The notes under the pieces are model-generated. The model ran no database searches. It was not told where the DNA came from and saw only the letters and a program-made list of their open reading frames with translations. Below, piece after piece: positions 7,558 to 15,713 of a DNA stretch of 24,783 nucleotides (position 1 is its first letter; every line of letters starts with the position of its first letter). This DNA is from Candidatus Woesearchaeota archaeon (GTDB taxonomy: Archaea; Nanobdellota; Nanobdellia; Woesearchaeales; WJKV01), in the NCBI GenBank assembly GCA_014728875.1, contig WJKV01000029.1, forward strand, positions 1-24,783, written 5' to 3'. A program made the position numbers and the translations under genes.

Positions 7558-9726
7558 TCAGCATTTCTCAATTGCAGACTGTATTGTCTTTTTTTCATCG
7601 CATTTTGCATAAAAATCTGGAAGGACAGATAAAAATGCTATTTCGCAATGTTCTGATAAAGTGTTGCCGCACACTTCCAAGTCGATTGCAAAATGAGGCA
7701 GAATATTGAAGCATTCGTTGTCTTCAGGAAGACACTGGCCTGCATACTCTTTCCCCATGATGTACAACAAGATTCTTAGCCGAATCGCCTCCTCTTCTAA
7801 ATTGGCTGTCTTCATCTTTTGATATTCCCTGATGAGATTTGCATTGCTGTAATGCTCCCCGACATTCTGGGAAACAAGGATGGACCTGCCGAACAATTGC
7901 CCAATCCTCGCCTGGTCTGTTAATTTCTGCCAATTCTTAAGGAACGGGCTGTCTTCGCTTGTCATCAATTCCTTGATAGCCTCAGGAGTCAGTGTCTGTT
8001 CAGGCATTTTCTTTCCCATTGCAGGCTGTATCTTCTGCAATAACTGTTCTGTTCTGAATTGCATCTCTTTTATATGGTCCTCAACATTTGCAGTCTTGTC
8101 TTCGAATAAAACATTATCGTTCTTGTTCGCACGCTGCATCAGCAGCTCCCTGACAGCGATGTCAAGCAATTCTTTTGAATTCTCATATTCTGCTTTTGCC
8201 TTCAATTCATATTCTAAAAATTTTAATCTGTCTTCAAAGACTTTTCCGCTGATGAAAAATTTTAAAGCTTCAAAAAAAGATTCAGGAGATTTTATTGTAA
8301 AAGTCATGAGGTTCTGTTTCTGCAGATCTGATTTCTGCTTCAGTTGCAACAACATCTCAGGAATAGGATAATCAGAAGGCAGCCTGTATTTATATTCTGG
8401 ACCCAATAGCAGATTCTGCAGGTCTATCTCTAAAGATTTGCGGAATTCTGTCTTCTGGCCAAACATGTCTTCGTAAGAATCTGCAGCATATGCCCCTCCA
8501 AACATGCTTATAACAACAAGCGATATTATCAGGAAGACAACGCCTGTGCTGAAACCCAGCCTTATCGCATCGCTGAACTTATGCCTGTGCGGCCTGACTA
8601 TCGCTGTAATAGGCCATGTCGCGGCAGTATATGCAATCTTTGATGTCGTTCTGTACAGCAGGCTGTACAAAAGATAGACAGAGACTGGACATACGATTAT
8701 TGCAACAAAAATAAAAAAAATTAAGGCCAGATAGAAAACACTTATTGGCCTTAACAATGGTGCAATAATATAGGTGAAAAAAAGGAACGCGAGAGCTAAA
8801 AAGGAAATAAAATAGGTGAACGCCACAAGGTATGTGCCAAACAAGGCAAAGAAATTGTGTTTCTTGTGCGTTTTCAGGTAATAGAGAACAGCCCAAAGAA
8901 GCGAAACAGATAATAACAGCAAAAAGGGCAAACTGTAAATTCCAATGAAACCGAACAAGGACAGCATAGCTGCAATTGCAAGAATCTCGTTCCTGCTTTC
9001 ATAGCAATAGCCTATCAGTGTAAAGGCTGCAATCAGGAGCACTATAAATACTACTGCTTTCAATATGGATCCAAAATAAAAACCAAGAAAAAGCAGGCCT
9101 GCGATAAAAAGGGCCATGCGTATGTCCCCATTATTCACAAAAAAATTCTCAAGGTTGAATTTGTTCTTGTAATTCAATAACGGCTTTTCAACTCCCGGAG
9201 TAATGTGCTCCCGCAAGATGTACCGTGTCAGCAGTGTGATGAAGATGGTTGCAAAACAGCATATTATCAGGATTATGACTGCAAGATAATACAGTTCAAA
9301 GGGCTGCGGTTTCAGGAAAAGGGCTGTGAAGACAATGGAAATAATTCCTGCAACAGCCCCTACCAGCAATTCGTATTTCAAGGACTGTGTCTCTGGAATA
9401 TTATCAACTGCGCATTTATAGCCGAGGAAGATCGCGATCGCTGCAGGATATGAAGCAAAAATAACAAAATACCATGCTTCGCTCAAAAAAAGATTCTTTC
9501 CTGCAGTCAGGAACAGCAAAAGAACTACGGGCATTCCTATCACCAGCAACAGCAAAGGAAATCTTAATACAGAAAAATGCGAATTTCTTTTATAGCAGAC
9601 ATTTATTCCCTCTTCTATCTCATCTTTAGTATAGCCTTCCCTTAACAGCTCTGTTCTTATCTGTTCAGTCGAATAGCCAAGATGCGCATTTTTTTGAATA
9701 TATGAGATTAATTTCTTGCTCGCCAT
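7558..9726 (-). CDS. Polytopic membrane protein with N-terminal GYS..QI module and Cys-rich external domain, function unknown
   Basis: No named family is recognised. From the ATG at 9726 the protein has 722 residues. Residues 1-45 form a small soluble helical module with the pattern G-Y-S-x2-Q-I-x3-L-x-R-E-G-Y-x3-E-I. It recurs in the coiled-coil protein at 12741 and is found at the front of various DPANN membrane proteins. About a dozen hydrophobic helices follow (roughly residues 50-425), then a largely helical external domain of about 290 residues. Its last 60 residues hold six cysteines, an even number that suits disulfides outside the cell. An in-frame GTG at 9732 is possible but forms part of the Shine-Dalgarno sequence GAGGTGA, so the ATG at 9726 is chosen. 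It lies second in the operon, directly after the ATPase. A role as a membrane scaffold or channel of the system is inference. Confidence 0.85.
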   Translation of the reverse strand: MASKKLISYIQKNAHLGYSTEQIRTELLREGYTKDEIEEGINVCYKRNSHFSVLRFPLLLLVIGMPVVLLLFLTAGKNLFLSEAWYFVIFASYPAAIAIFLGYKCAVDNIPETQSLKYELLVGAVAGIISIVFTALFLKPQPFELYYLAVIILIICCFATIFITLLTRYILREHITPGVEKPLLNYKNKFNLENFFVNNGDIRMALFIAGLLFLGFYFGSILKAVVFIVLLIAAFTLIGYCYESRNEILAIAAMLSLFGFIGIYSLPFLLLLSVSLLWAVLYYLKTHKKHNFFALFGTYLVAFTYFISFLALAFLFFTYIIAPLLRPISVFYLALIFFIFVAIIVCPVSVYLLYSLLYRTTSKIAYTAATWPITAIVRPHRHKFSDAIRLGFSTGVVFLIISLVVISMFGGAYAADSYEDMFGQKTEFRKSLEIDLQNLLLGPEYKYRLPSDYPIPEMLLQLKQKSDLQKQNLMTFTIKSPESFFEALKFFISGKVFEDRLKFLEYELKAKAEYENSKELLDIAVRELLMQRANKNDNVLFEDKTANVEDHIKEMQFRTEQLLQKIQPAMGKKMPEQTLTPEAIKELMTSEDSPFLKNWQKLTDQARIGQLFGRSILVSQNVGEHYSNANLIREYQKMKTANLEEEAIRLRILLYIMGKEYAGQCLPEDNECFNILPHFAIDLEVCGNTLSEHCEIAFLSVLPDFYAKCDEKKTIQSAIEKC

Positions 9727-9728
9727 CT

Positions 9729-9735
9729 TCACCTC
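9729..9735 (-). promoter_or_regulatory. Shine-Dalgarno site deciding the start at 9726
   Basis: On the minus strand GAGGTGA precedes the ATG at 9726 by two bases. The alternative GTG start at 9732 is made of the same bases, so it is unlikely to be used. Confidence 0.6.
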
Positions 9736-9757
9736 TTTTTTTGATTCTTGATTCAGA

Positions 9758-12052
9758 CTATTTTGCAGTGCGCTTTCTTATCTCTTTCTTGCACCATCTG
9801 TCCCACAGTTCAAATATCATCTTGCTGTCCAGGACGCCGGTCTCTTCCATCACTGCGTCTGATATAAGATGGAACTGGTCATTGCACGCAATGCTGAACG
9901 GAGCCTCCAGCAGTTCAAGGTTCCCTGATTTTTCTGCATAATCTACCTGCGCCTGCTTTATCTTTGCCCTGAGCAGGATGTTGTCCCATACTGCGTCCCA
10001 CTTGCCTGCCCATTGCTTCACATTGCCTGCGATGCTCTTCAATATCTCGCTGTCCCCGTTCATCAGGTCTGCGCTCGGCTCGAGTTCATCTTTTGTAGGG
10101 TTGTATTTCAAGAGATCCACAAAACCGTGCTCTCTCAAAGGATCGTCCTGCCAGTCTTTCCGCACTTCTGTGATGCCTATGACTCTCCTCCACCTATGGA
10201 GGCCGTCAGGCGAACGCACAGGATTCGCAGTTATCACTATATCCGTGGCCTTGAACGAGGTTCTTGGCACGCCGATGTCATTAACTACCCTGTCAAAAAC
10301 ACCGAACGGACTGTCTGCGTGTATCGTGCCGGCAACAATGTTCGCAGCCGCGCCGATCCTCATTGCCTCGTATAATGCGATGGCTTCTGTACTTCTGACC
10401 TCGCCGATTATCAGACTGCTGTCTCCCAGCCTCAAGGTCGCCCTGATACCCTCTGTCGCGCCAAGACCTGCCTCTTTCACTGACGCAAGTTCAGATGCGA
10501 CTTTCATCGAAAGAATATTGTAGCCCATCCTTCTTATCTGTGCAGTCGGAAGCTCGATAGTATCCTCTATAGTGATTATCCTGTAACGCCTCATTATCTC
10601 CACCATCAGGCTTCCCAGCAAGCTCGTCTTACCGCTGCTTCTTGTACCTGCAACCAGCATTGTCTTTGTGCCGTCTATCAAGAAACTTAGTATGCCTGCT
10701 GCAAGACTGTTGATCATCTTTACGTGGATGAACAAAGGCAGGGTCCATGGCTTGTTCCTGTGTCTCCTGAAAGAGAAGGCAAGACCTGTCGGATCCAAAG
10801 GAGGACCCACTGCACTGACCCTTGCTCTTGCATCTGGAAAATCAAGTTCTGTATCAAGAATAGGATTTGCCTCGTCTAGAGGCTTGCCGCTCACCAATCT
10901 TAATTTGGTTGCCCAGCTCTCTGCCTCTGTTCTTGTAGGCACGATATTTGTGGTGCAGTCACCGAACTCTTCGTGGACAATGAAGATAGGAAGCCTGCCA
11001 AGAGGGCTGTTCACTGTGACGTCCTGAATCTTTTCATCCTCCATCAAGACCTCGATCAAGCCGAATCCGACAGTGTATCTGAGCAGTATTTTCGCAAGCT
11101 CGTTCAGTTCTTTCTTTTTCAAATTATAGCCTTTTGTTGCTGCAAGTTCTGTCAGCATGTCGCTCCCGACATTAAAGAAAACCTCTCTCATTCTTTCAGG
11201 ATCAATAAACTCTGCTTTTGTAGGCTTATGCTCTGCCATTATGCTTCTCGCAGTATCAAGCAGCTCGTATTGCTCTTCTGTCAGCCTGAATTCAGGAGGC
11301 ATTATGTGATACAGATACTGGACCTGGTCTGCTGTCTTGAATATGTTCACTTCTGTCTCACCGATCATATAGGTATCAAGAATCTCGCTGTCCTCTGGAT
11401 ACTGGGACTGCAGTTTCGTGTACATGAAATCAGGCTTTATTATGGGCCGGAAAATATTTCTGTATATCTTCCTCTCGCCGATCTCATGGCCTTCAATCTC
11501 TGAAAGCACGCTCTTGATAAGGCGTGTATTTTCCAGCTTGTGCTTGATAAAAGAAAGTATTGAAATAAATTTTTCTTCATGATTCATAAGAATTTCATCT
11601 GTCAGGCTGTCCTTGAAGATCTTTTCTTCCCTGATAAGCCTTTTTAATCTAACATACGCGCCTATAGGATCCTGTTTCAGCTGGAAAAAGACAATATTAT
11701 TGATCTTGTCCTGCCTAAGCATATACCAGCTCCTGTATTGAGGAAGTTTTCCAATATCAAACAAGGACAGTTGCGATTTTTTTTGGGTCAGTTCAGCATA
11801 AACCTGGGCAATCTCTGCAAGTATCAGTGTCTGCTCCATCTCGTATTCATAGTCCCTTTTTTTGTAGAAGACAATCTTTGTCGCGTCCTTTGCCTTTGTG
11901 AGTATGTCGACTGTCTTTGACATTGTCAAAGGATCGTCCTCTAGGCTGGGAATCTTTGAATAGGTCTCGCAATGTATTCTAAGAACTCTATCCTCTCCTT
12001 CCCTTATAATCTCAAAGTCCCAGTCTTTTGTGGGAGTCCTAAATAAAGCCAT
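9758..12052 (-). CDS. Type II/IV secretion and archaeal pilus ATPase (TadA/VirB11/GspE family)
   Basis: This 764-residue protein is the motor ATPase that would power filament assembly or secretion at the cytoplasmic face. The Walker A motif is G-T-R-S-S-G-K-T at residues 469-476. An Asp-box-like segment I-T-I-E-D-T-I-E-L-P lies near 500. The Walker B region ends in I-I-G-E-V-R with Glu551, and a His-box-like segment T-I-H-A-D-S lies near 578. The N-terminal portion of about 290 residues is long and mainly helical, with archaeal-type spacing before the core domain. The length is greater than bacterial TadA/VirB11 enzymes. It is the first gene of the minus-strand operon, with a likely SD (AGGGG) and its own TATA box. 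Family membership is secure. The exact machine (pilus, archaellum-like or export) is not determined. Confidence 0.95.
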   Translation of the reverse strand: MALFRTPTKDWDFEIIREGEDRVLRIHCETYSKIPSLEDDPLTMSKTVDILTKAKDATKIVFYKKRDYEYEMEQTLILAEIAQVYAELTQKKSQLSLFDIGKLPQYRSWYMLRQDKINNIVFFQLKQDPIGAYVRLKRLIREEKIFKDSLTDEILMNHEEKFISILSFIKHKLENTRLIKSVLSEIEGHEIGERKIYRNIFRPIIKPDFMYTKLQSQYPEDSEILDTYMIGETEVNIFKTADQVQYLYHIMPPEFRLTEEQYELLDTARSIMAEHKPTKAEFIDPERMREVFFNVGSDMLTELAATKGYNLKKKELNELAKILLRYTVGFGLIEVLMEDEKIQDVTVNSPLGRLPIFIVHEEFGDCTTNIVPTRTEAESWATKLRLVSGKPLDEANPILDTELDFPDARARVSAVGPPLDPTGLAFSFRRHRNKPWTLPLFIHVKMINSLAAGILSFLIDGTKTMLVAGTRSSGKTSLLGSLMVEIMRRYRIITIEDTIELPTAQIRRMGYNILSMKVASELASVKEAGLGATEGIRATLRLGDSSLIIGEVRSTEAIALYEAMRIGAAANIVAGTIHADSPFGVFDRVVNDIGVPRTSFKATDIVITANPVRSPDGLHRWRRVIGITEVRKDWQDDPLREHGFVDLLKYNPTKDELEPSADLMNGDSEILKSIAGNVKQWAGKWDAVWDNILLRAKIKQAQVDYAEKSGNLELLEAPFSIACNDQFHLISDAVMEETGVLDSKMIFELWDRWCKKEIRKRTAK

Positions 12053-12080
12053 CTAAAATAACCCCTTTTTACACCTATAT

Positions 12081-12090
12081 CTTTTATAAA
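12081..12090 (-). promoter_or_regulatory. TATA box of the minus-strand ATPase operon
   Basis: The minus strand reads TTTATAAAAG here, about 30-38 nt before the ATPase ATG (12052). The predicted RNA start near 12059 gives a very short leader. It forms one half of a divergent promoter region of about 100 nt. Confidence 0.55.
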
Positions 12091-12112
12091 TTGCAAGCTA
12101 TAAAAGTAAGCG

Positions 12113-12124
12113 TATATATTTAAA
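12113..12124 (+). promoter_or_regulatory. TATA box of the divergent coiled-coil gene
   Basis: TATATATTTAAA lies 31-42 nt before the ATG at 12155 and predicts an RNA start near 12145. A second A+T core at 12136-12143 (TTTATAAA) is too close to the ATG to serve as the main element. Confidence 0.5.
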
Positions 12125-12154
12125 TATTTCCTATATTTATAAACGAAAAGGAAA

Positions 12155-12712
12155 ATGTCTGCTTTATTCAAAAAAACAAGTAAAAAAGGTGATTCTGCTA
12201 AGGAAACAGCCAGAACAGGCACTCCAGGAGCGCCGCCAGGCGTTGCTTCTGCAGCTGCAAAAAAAGAGCCTGTGACTGAAAAAGGCCTTAAGCTGAGCTT
12301 CGGGCTGAAGAAAAAAGCCCCAGAGCCTGCAGTGCCAATGGAACTGCAGGAAAAAATGAACAATATGGACAGAAGAATCCGTATCCTTGAAGACAGGTAC
12401 AATAATCTTAGAAGAGAGATGCAGTTCGCAGATACGACCATCATCAGAAACAAGCAGGGACTGACACAAGAAGCAAAGGCGCTGGATTCTGAAGTTGAAG
12501 ATCTGCAGAAAACAATACATGAAATGAATGACAAAGTTGAAGAGATAATGAAAGAACTGCAGACCTGTGCAAAACTGAATGATCTGAAGGTTCTTGAAAA
12601 ATATGTTGATCTATGGCAGCCTGTGCAGTTCGTGACAAGGGAACAGGCACTCAGATTTATACAAGAAAAATTAGAAAAAAAAACCAAAACCAATTATAAG
12701 CAAGATTTATAA
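12155..12712 (+). CDS. Coiled-coil cytoplasmic protein, function unknown (divergent from the ATPase operon)
   Basis: This 185-residue soluble protein has no signal peptide or membrane helix. The first 65 residues are low-complexity, rich in Lys, Ala and Pro. Residues about 65-145 are predicted coiled coil with heptad-like hydrophobics (L-x2-R-Y-N-N-L-R-R-E-M and following). The last 35 residues form a more compact segment with K-Y-V-D-L-W-Q-P-V-Q-F, likely a folded tail. Its divergent position from the motor ATPase and the next coiled-coil gene suggest a cytoplasmic accessory protein, perhaps comparable in role to the coiled-coil ArlC/D/E proteins of archaella. No sequence similarity to those is evident by eye. 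Start: the ATG follows a weak AAAGG. Confidence 0.8.
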   Translation: MSALFKKTSKKGDSAKETARTGTPGAPPGVASAAAKKEPVTEKGLKLSFGLKKKAPEPAVPMELQEKMNNMDRRIRILEDRYNNLRREMQFADTTIIRNKQGLTQEAKALDSEVEDLQKTIHEMNDKVEEIMKELQTCAKLNDLKVLEKYVDLWQPVQFVTREQALRFIQEKLEKKTKTNYKQDL

Positions 12713-12713
12713 A
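12706..12713 (+). promoter_or_regulatory. TATA box inside the end of the preceding gene, for the gene at 12741
   Basis: TTTATAAA overlaps the stop codon of the preceding gene and is centred about 31 nt before the ATG at 12741. The second coiled-coil gene may thus have its own near-leaderless transcript besides any read-through. AGGT at about 12731 could also act as a weak Shine-Dalgarno site. Confidence 0.45.
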
Positions 12714-12740
12714 GGAGAAATATAATTAATAGGTATAAAT

Positions 12741-13586
12741 ATGGTAGAGTTGTTCGGCGGCAAAAAAGAGGCAAAAGGTATTCCTACAGACAGGATAATC
12801 CAGATGCAACAGCAGGGCTACAGCAATGACCAGATTGTTTCTGTTCTTCAAAGAGAAGGCTACAAGAGCAGCGAGATCTTTGAAGCCATTTCTCATGCAG
12901 AAGTAAAGAAAGGCGTGACAGGCGCACCTGCGGCCAATATCACAGAACCTGAATCGCCTATGGAAATGAAGCCGAAAAGTGTGGCGCAACCCAAGCAGAT
13001 GCAAGGCATAACTCCTCCCCCCATTTCGAAACCAAGTATCAGCACTGAAAAAATAGAGCAGATCGCAGAAGCGATCATCGAAGAGAAATGGGAAGAAGTC
13101 ACAGAGAACATAAACAAAGTTATTGAGTGGAAAGACAGGACAGAAAGCAAATTAAGCGACTTAAACACAAAGTTCGAGCAGGCAAAAACATCAGTGCAGG
13201 GAATCAAAGACGAATTCATGGAAAAACTCGGGGAATATGACAAGAAATTGACAGAGATCAGCACAGATGTTCAGGCCATGTCAAGGGTCTTTGAAAAGAT
13301 ACTGCCGCAATTCATGGAGAGTGTGGGCGAATTAAGCAGGATTGCGTCCGGAACAAAAGCAGGCAGAAAGATTGCAGAAACAGCAGCAAAGATGGAATCT
13401 GAATTAAAGAAACCGAGAAAGGCAGCTGAAACAACCGGCAAGGCTAAACCAAGATCAACTAAAAAGCCCAAAAGCAGGACAGAAGAGATCTTTGGCATGA
13501 GAGGAGAAGGGCCCGAAGAAGACAAAGAAGAAAAAACAGAAACCAAATCAAAAACAAAAAAGAAATCCATAGAAGACATCCAATAA
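12741..13586 (+). CDS. Coiled-coil protein with N-terminal GYS..QI module, function unknown
   Basis: This 281-residue soluble protein begins with a small helical module (about residues 15-55: Q-Q-G-Y-S-N-D-Q-I, then R-E-G-Y, then E-I-F-E-A-I). The module closely matches the N-terminus of the polytopic protein at 7558-9726. A Pro-rich linker (about 60-105), a long predicted coiled coil (about 110-200) and a Lys-rich, disordered-looking tail that includes E-E-I-F-G-M-R-G follow. No membrane segment is seen. The shared module suggests that this protein and the membrane protein bind a common partner or each other. It is downstream of, and probably partly co-transcribed with, the first coiled-coil gene. 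Real function is unknown. Confidence 0.8.
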   Translation: MVELFGGKKEAKGIPTDRIIQMQQQGYSNDQIVSVLQREGYKSSEIFEAISHAEVKKGVTGAPAANITEPESPMEMKPKSVAQPKQMQGITPPPISKPSISTEKIEQIAEAIIEEKWEEVTENINKVIEWKDRTESKLSDLNTKFEQAKTSVQGIKDEFMEKLGEYDKKLTEISTDVQAMSRVFEKILPQFMESVGELSRIASGTKAGRKIAETAAKMESELKKPRKAAETTGKAKPRSTKKPKSRTEEIFGMRGEGPEEDKEEKTETKSKTKKKSIEDIQ

Positions 13587-13646
13587 GTCTGAATAATTCT
13601 TTAGGAAAAAATCGTAAAACTTAACTGTCTGATTATTAAATATTAA

Positions 13647-14270
13647 TCATTCTTTCTTGGGAGGGATGTGTATCAGGGTCCTTATTGCAAATGCGATTAT
13701 TACGGCAAGTGCTGCAAGCCCCAATATCTTCGGATGGAACAGGACACTCTGCACAGCTGTGCCATAATCTGCAGACGCAGGGATTCCTGTTACATTTGCG
13801 CCCACTTCAGGCACGCCGCCCAAAGTTGCGATTGGTGTGGGCGCAAGCCCTAAACCCGCAGCCGGCCCTCCTTGTCCGAGCAGTCCAGGACCGAATACGC
13901 TTGCTATGCCTGCAAGCAGGATGAATGCTATCAGGAAAATAAGTATCCAATGCGGAGTGAACCATTTGGTTGACATGACTTCCACAATCCGTTCCCACTT
14001 TGTTCCCATCAGCTGGAAGCCGATCAATAAGAAAATGATGAATATGAACAACAAGACAAACCAAGGAGACATAAAGAAAATCAAGGCTGTTGCTGCTTTT
14101 GAAAACAAGGTCAAACATGCCACTGCAAGCGCGATTATTGCATTGATTCCTCTTTCTTCTGTCAGCATCTTGAACTTCTGCAATACTGCATACGTCACCA
14201 GGAACACCAGAAGGAACGGAAAAACTATTGCGAAGTGCGAAAACAGGCCTACATCAAGAAAGGTCGCCAT
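13647..14270 (-). CDS. Polytopic membrane protein, paralog 4 of a tandem family, function unknown
   Basis: This 207-residue protein has about five hydrophobic helices. Its front part (F-P-F-L-L-V-F-L-V-T-Y-A-V-L-Q-K-F-K-M-L) matches the motif that starts all four tandem paralogs, namely a helix of the form LPF-L-IF followed by A-x-L-x-K-T-x-I-L and an N-x-I-V/I-A helix. Unlike the others it has a Gly/Pro/Ala-rich external loop (about residues 128-175). It ends with P-P-K-K-E inside the cell. The ATG overlaps the stop of the preceding paralog by one base (TAATG), so the two are translationally coupled. It is convergent with the coiled-coil gene that ends at 13586. Confidence 0.8.
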   Translation of the reverse strand: MATFLDVGLFSHFAIVFPFLLVFLVTYAVLQKFKMLTEERGINAIIALAVACLTLFSKAATALIFFMSPWFVLLFIFIIFLLIGFQLMGTKWERIVEVMSTKWFTPHWILIFLIAFILLAGIASVFGPGLLGQGGPAAGLGLAPTPIATLGGVPEVGANVTGIPASADYGTAVQSVLFHPKILGLAALAVIIAFAIRTLIHIPPKKE

Positions 14271-14917
14271 TATTGTGTACCTCCCCAGAATTTGTCCAAT
14301 GCCTGCTCAAATTTGGATTTCTCTGCCTGCGGTGCGGCGGGCTCCCTCACTACGAACCAGACGATTAATGCAAAAACCAGTATGATGATCAAGGCGGCCT
14401 GGTTTGCAGGATCGTGCAGTACGCTCAATGGCTCGGGCAGTTTCCTCAGATAGCCTGCGCTGGCGGCAAAGATGTAAGCCACAATAATCACTGCTGCGCC
14501 TGCGATCCAGGTAGAGATCGGCGTCTCTAATATGCCGAATTTTGCTCCAAACAAGCCAAGTATCAGCAATAGCATCAGTATTCCCACGATCCATACGCTA
14601 ATTGAAGGCAGAGCATTGTTTATTATTTCAACAACATCCGGCATTCCTGCCAATGCACCGCCCAGCCTGCCATTCCTTATGTCGCCGTCATGATATACTA
14701 CATGAGGAATAACAATCAGCAAAGCAATGACAAGTGCGACAACAATATTGTATCTTTTTCCGGATTTCTCTGCTTCTGTTCTTGCATCCTTGCTTCCAAG
14801 AATCTTGGTCTTCTGCAGTGCTGCGAAAATCAAAGTGAAAATCAAGAGAAACGGGAGAGCGACATCTAAACTGCCTATCTCATTTAACCTTTGAATGGCC
14901 TGAATAAAATCAACCAA
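14270..14917 (-). CDS. Polytopic membrane protein, paralog 3 of a tandem family (TTG start), function unknown
   Basis: This protein of 215 residues is clearly a close relative of the next gene upstream (15030-15662): by eye more than half of the positions match. Shared stretches include R-L-N-E-I-G, L-P-F, F-A-A-L-Q-K-T, I-P-H-V-V, N-G-x-L-G-G-x-L-A-G, S-V-W-I-V-G-I-L-M-L and L-A-S/A-S-A-G-Y. About five membrane helices are predicted, with an external loop after helix 2 carrying Asp/Asn/Gly. The start is TTG at 14917, supported by a GAGGCG Shine-Dalgarno-like site seven bases upstream and by alignment with its paralog. An upstream ATG runs into a stop. The C-terminus is charged, with Lys-Phe-Glu-Gln. 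The pair with paralog 2 looks like a tandem duplication. Confidence 0.82.
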   Translation of the reverse strand: MVDFIQAIQRLNEIGSLDVALPFLLIFTLIFAALQKTKILGSKDARTEAEKSGKRYNIVVALVIALLIVIPHVVYHDGDIRNGRLGGALAGMPDVVEIINNALPSISVWIVGILMLLLILGLFGAKFGILETPISTWIAGAAVIIVAYIFAASAGYLRKLPEPLSVLHDPANQAALIIILVFALIVWFVVREPAAPQAEKSKFEQALDKFWGGTQ

Positions 14918-14966
14918 GTTATCGCCTCTTTATGTTATGCATCTCGCCTTTAATCCTATTGTAACT

Positions 14967-14979
14967 ATTTAAATATAAA
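14967..14979 (-). promoter_or_regulatory. Probable TATA element for paralogs 3 and 4
   Basis: The gap 14918-15029 is A+T rich, and the minus strand carries TTTATATTTAAAT here, with a second TATA-like stretch at about 14986-15000. The first would start RNA near 14945, giving a leader of about 28 nt that contains the Shine-Dalgarno-like site of paralog 3. Confidence 0.4.
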
Positions 14980-15029
14980 AATCGTTTTATAGTATATAAA
15001 TGTTTCTAAAAGTAAAGAACTTTGTCTAT

Positions 15030-15662
15030 TTAATCTTTCCACCAGCTTTCCAGTGCCTTTTCAAACTTAGTTGGCCTGGTCTCAGGCGGACTCCTGGTCA
15101 CAAAATAAATAACAACGGCAAAAACAAGTATTATCAGCAGGACAGCCTGATTGCTTGAATCAGAAAGGAACTGCAGGCTTCTGGGCAGCTGCCTTACATA
15201 TCCTGCACTCGCAAGAAAGATATAACCGATTATTATGACTGCGCCAATAGTCACCCATGTTGCTAGCGGAGTCTTCATGACCTCGAACTTGCCGCCGAAC
15301 AGACCAAGTATCAGAAACAGCATCAAGATCCCTACTATCCATACGCTGACAGAAGGCAATGAATGGTTCATTATCTCAACGACATTCGGCAGGCCTGCCA
15401 GCGGCCCTCCTAACTTGCCGTTAGTGAGATTGCTGTCGTTTGATACAACATGCGGGATGACTGCCATTCCTGCGATACACACAGCAACAACAAGGTTTAG
15501 ATTCTTTTTGCCGTACTTATGGCCTTCTCTTTCTTCTGCGCCAAGCACCCTTGTCTTCTGCAATGCTGCAAAGACTATCACAAAAATAAGGATAAAAGGA
15601 AGGACTACATCGTAAACACCTATTTCATTCAAGCGCTTGATGGCATCGATAAATGTAGTCAT
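15030..15662 (-). CDS. Polytopic membrane protein, paralog 2 of a tandem family, function unknown
   Basis: This 210-residue protein has about five membrane helices and opens with F-I-D-A-I-K-R-L-N-E-I-G, a likely amphipathic surface helix. The family motif V-L-P-F-I-L-I-F then A-L-Q-K-T-R-V-L-G follows. A loop with N-D-S-N-L-T-N-G-K-L-G-G precedes a conserved helix pair. The C-terminal tail (K-F-E-K-A-L-E-S-W-W-K-D) is amphipathic and close to that of paralog 3. An A+T-rich element about 17-25 nt before the ATG would give a leaderless or nearly leaderless transcript. I recognise no named family. In this setting it is probably a membrane component of the filament or secretion system. Confidence 0.82.
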   Translation of the reverse strand: MTTFIDAIKRLNEIGVYDVVLPFILIFVIVFAALQKTRVLGAEEREGHKYGKKNLNLVVAVCIAGMAVIPHVVSNDSNLTNGKLGGPLAGLPNVVEIMNHSLPSVSVWIVGILMLFLILGLFGGKFEVMKTPLATWVTIGAVIIIGYIFLASAGYVRQLPRSLQFLSDSSNQAVLLIILVFAVVIYFVTRSPPETRPTKFEKALESWWKD

Positions 15663-15713
15663 TGTAAAAAGATATTAATTATATATGATCTCGAATATTA
15701 TTCCAGTCTTTTT

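Noticed and set aside
12136..12143. TTTATAAA as the TATA box of the coiled-coil gene at 12155
   Set aside because: It would start RNA inside the coding sequence; the element at 12113-12124 has suitable spacing.
12004..12693. Open frame of 229 codons on the minus strand over the divergent promoter and the first coiled-coil gene
   Set aside because: It is antisense to the coiled-coil gene and crosses two TATA boxes; its composition (Ser, Phe, Cys rich) is that of a shadow frame.
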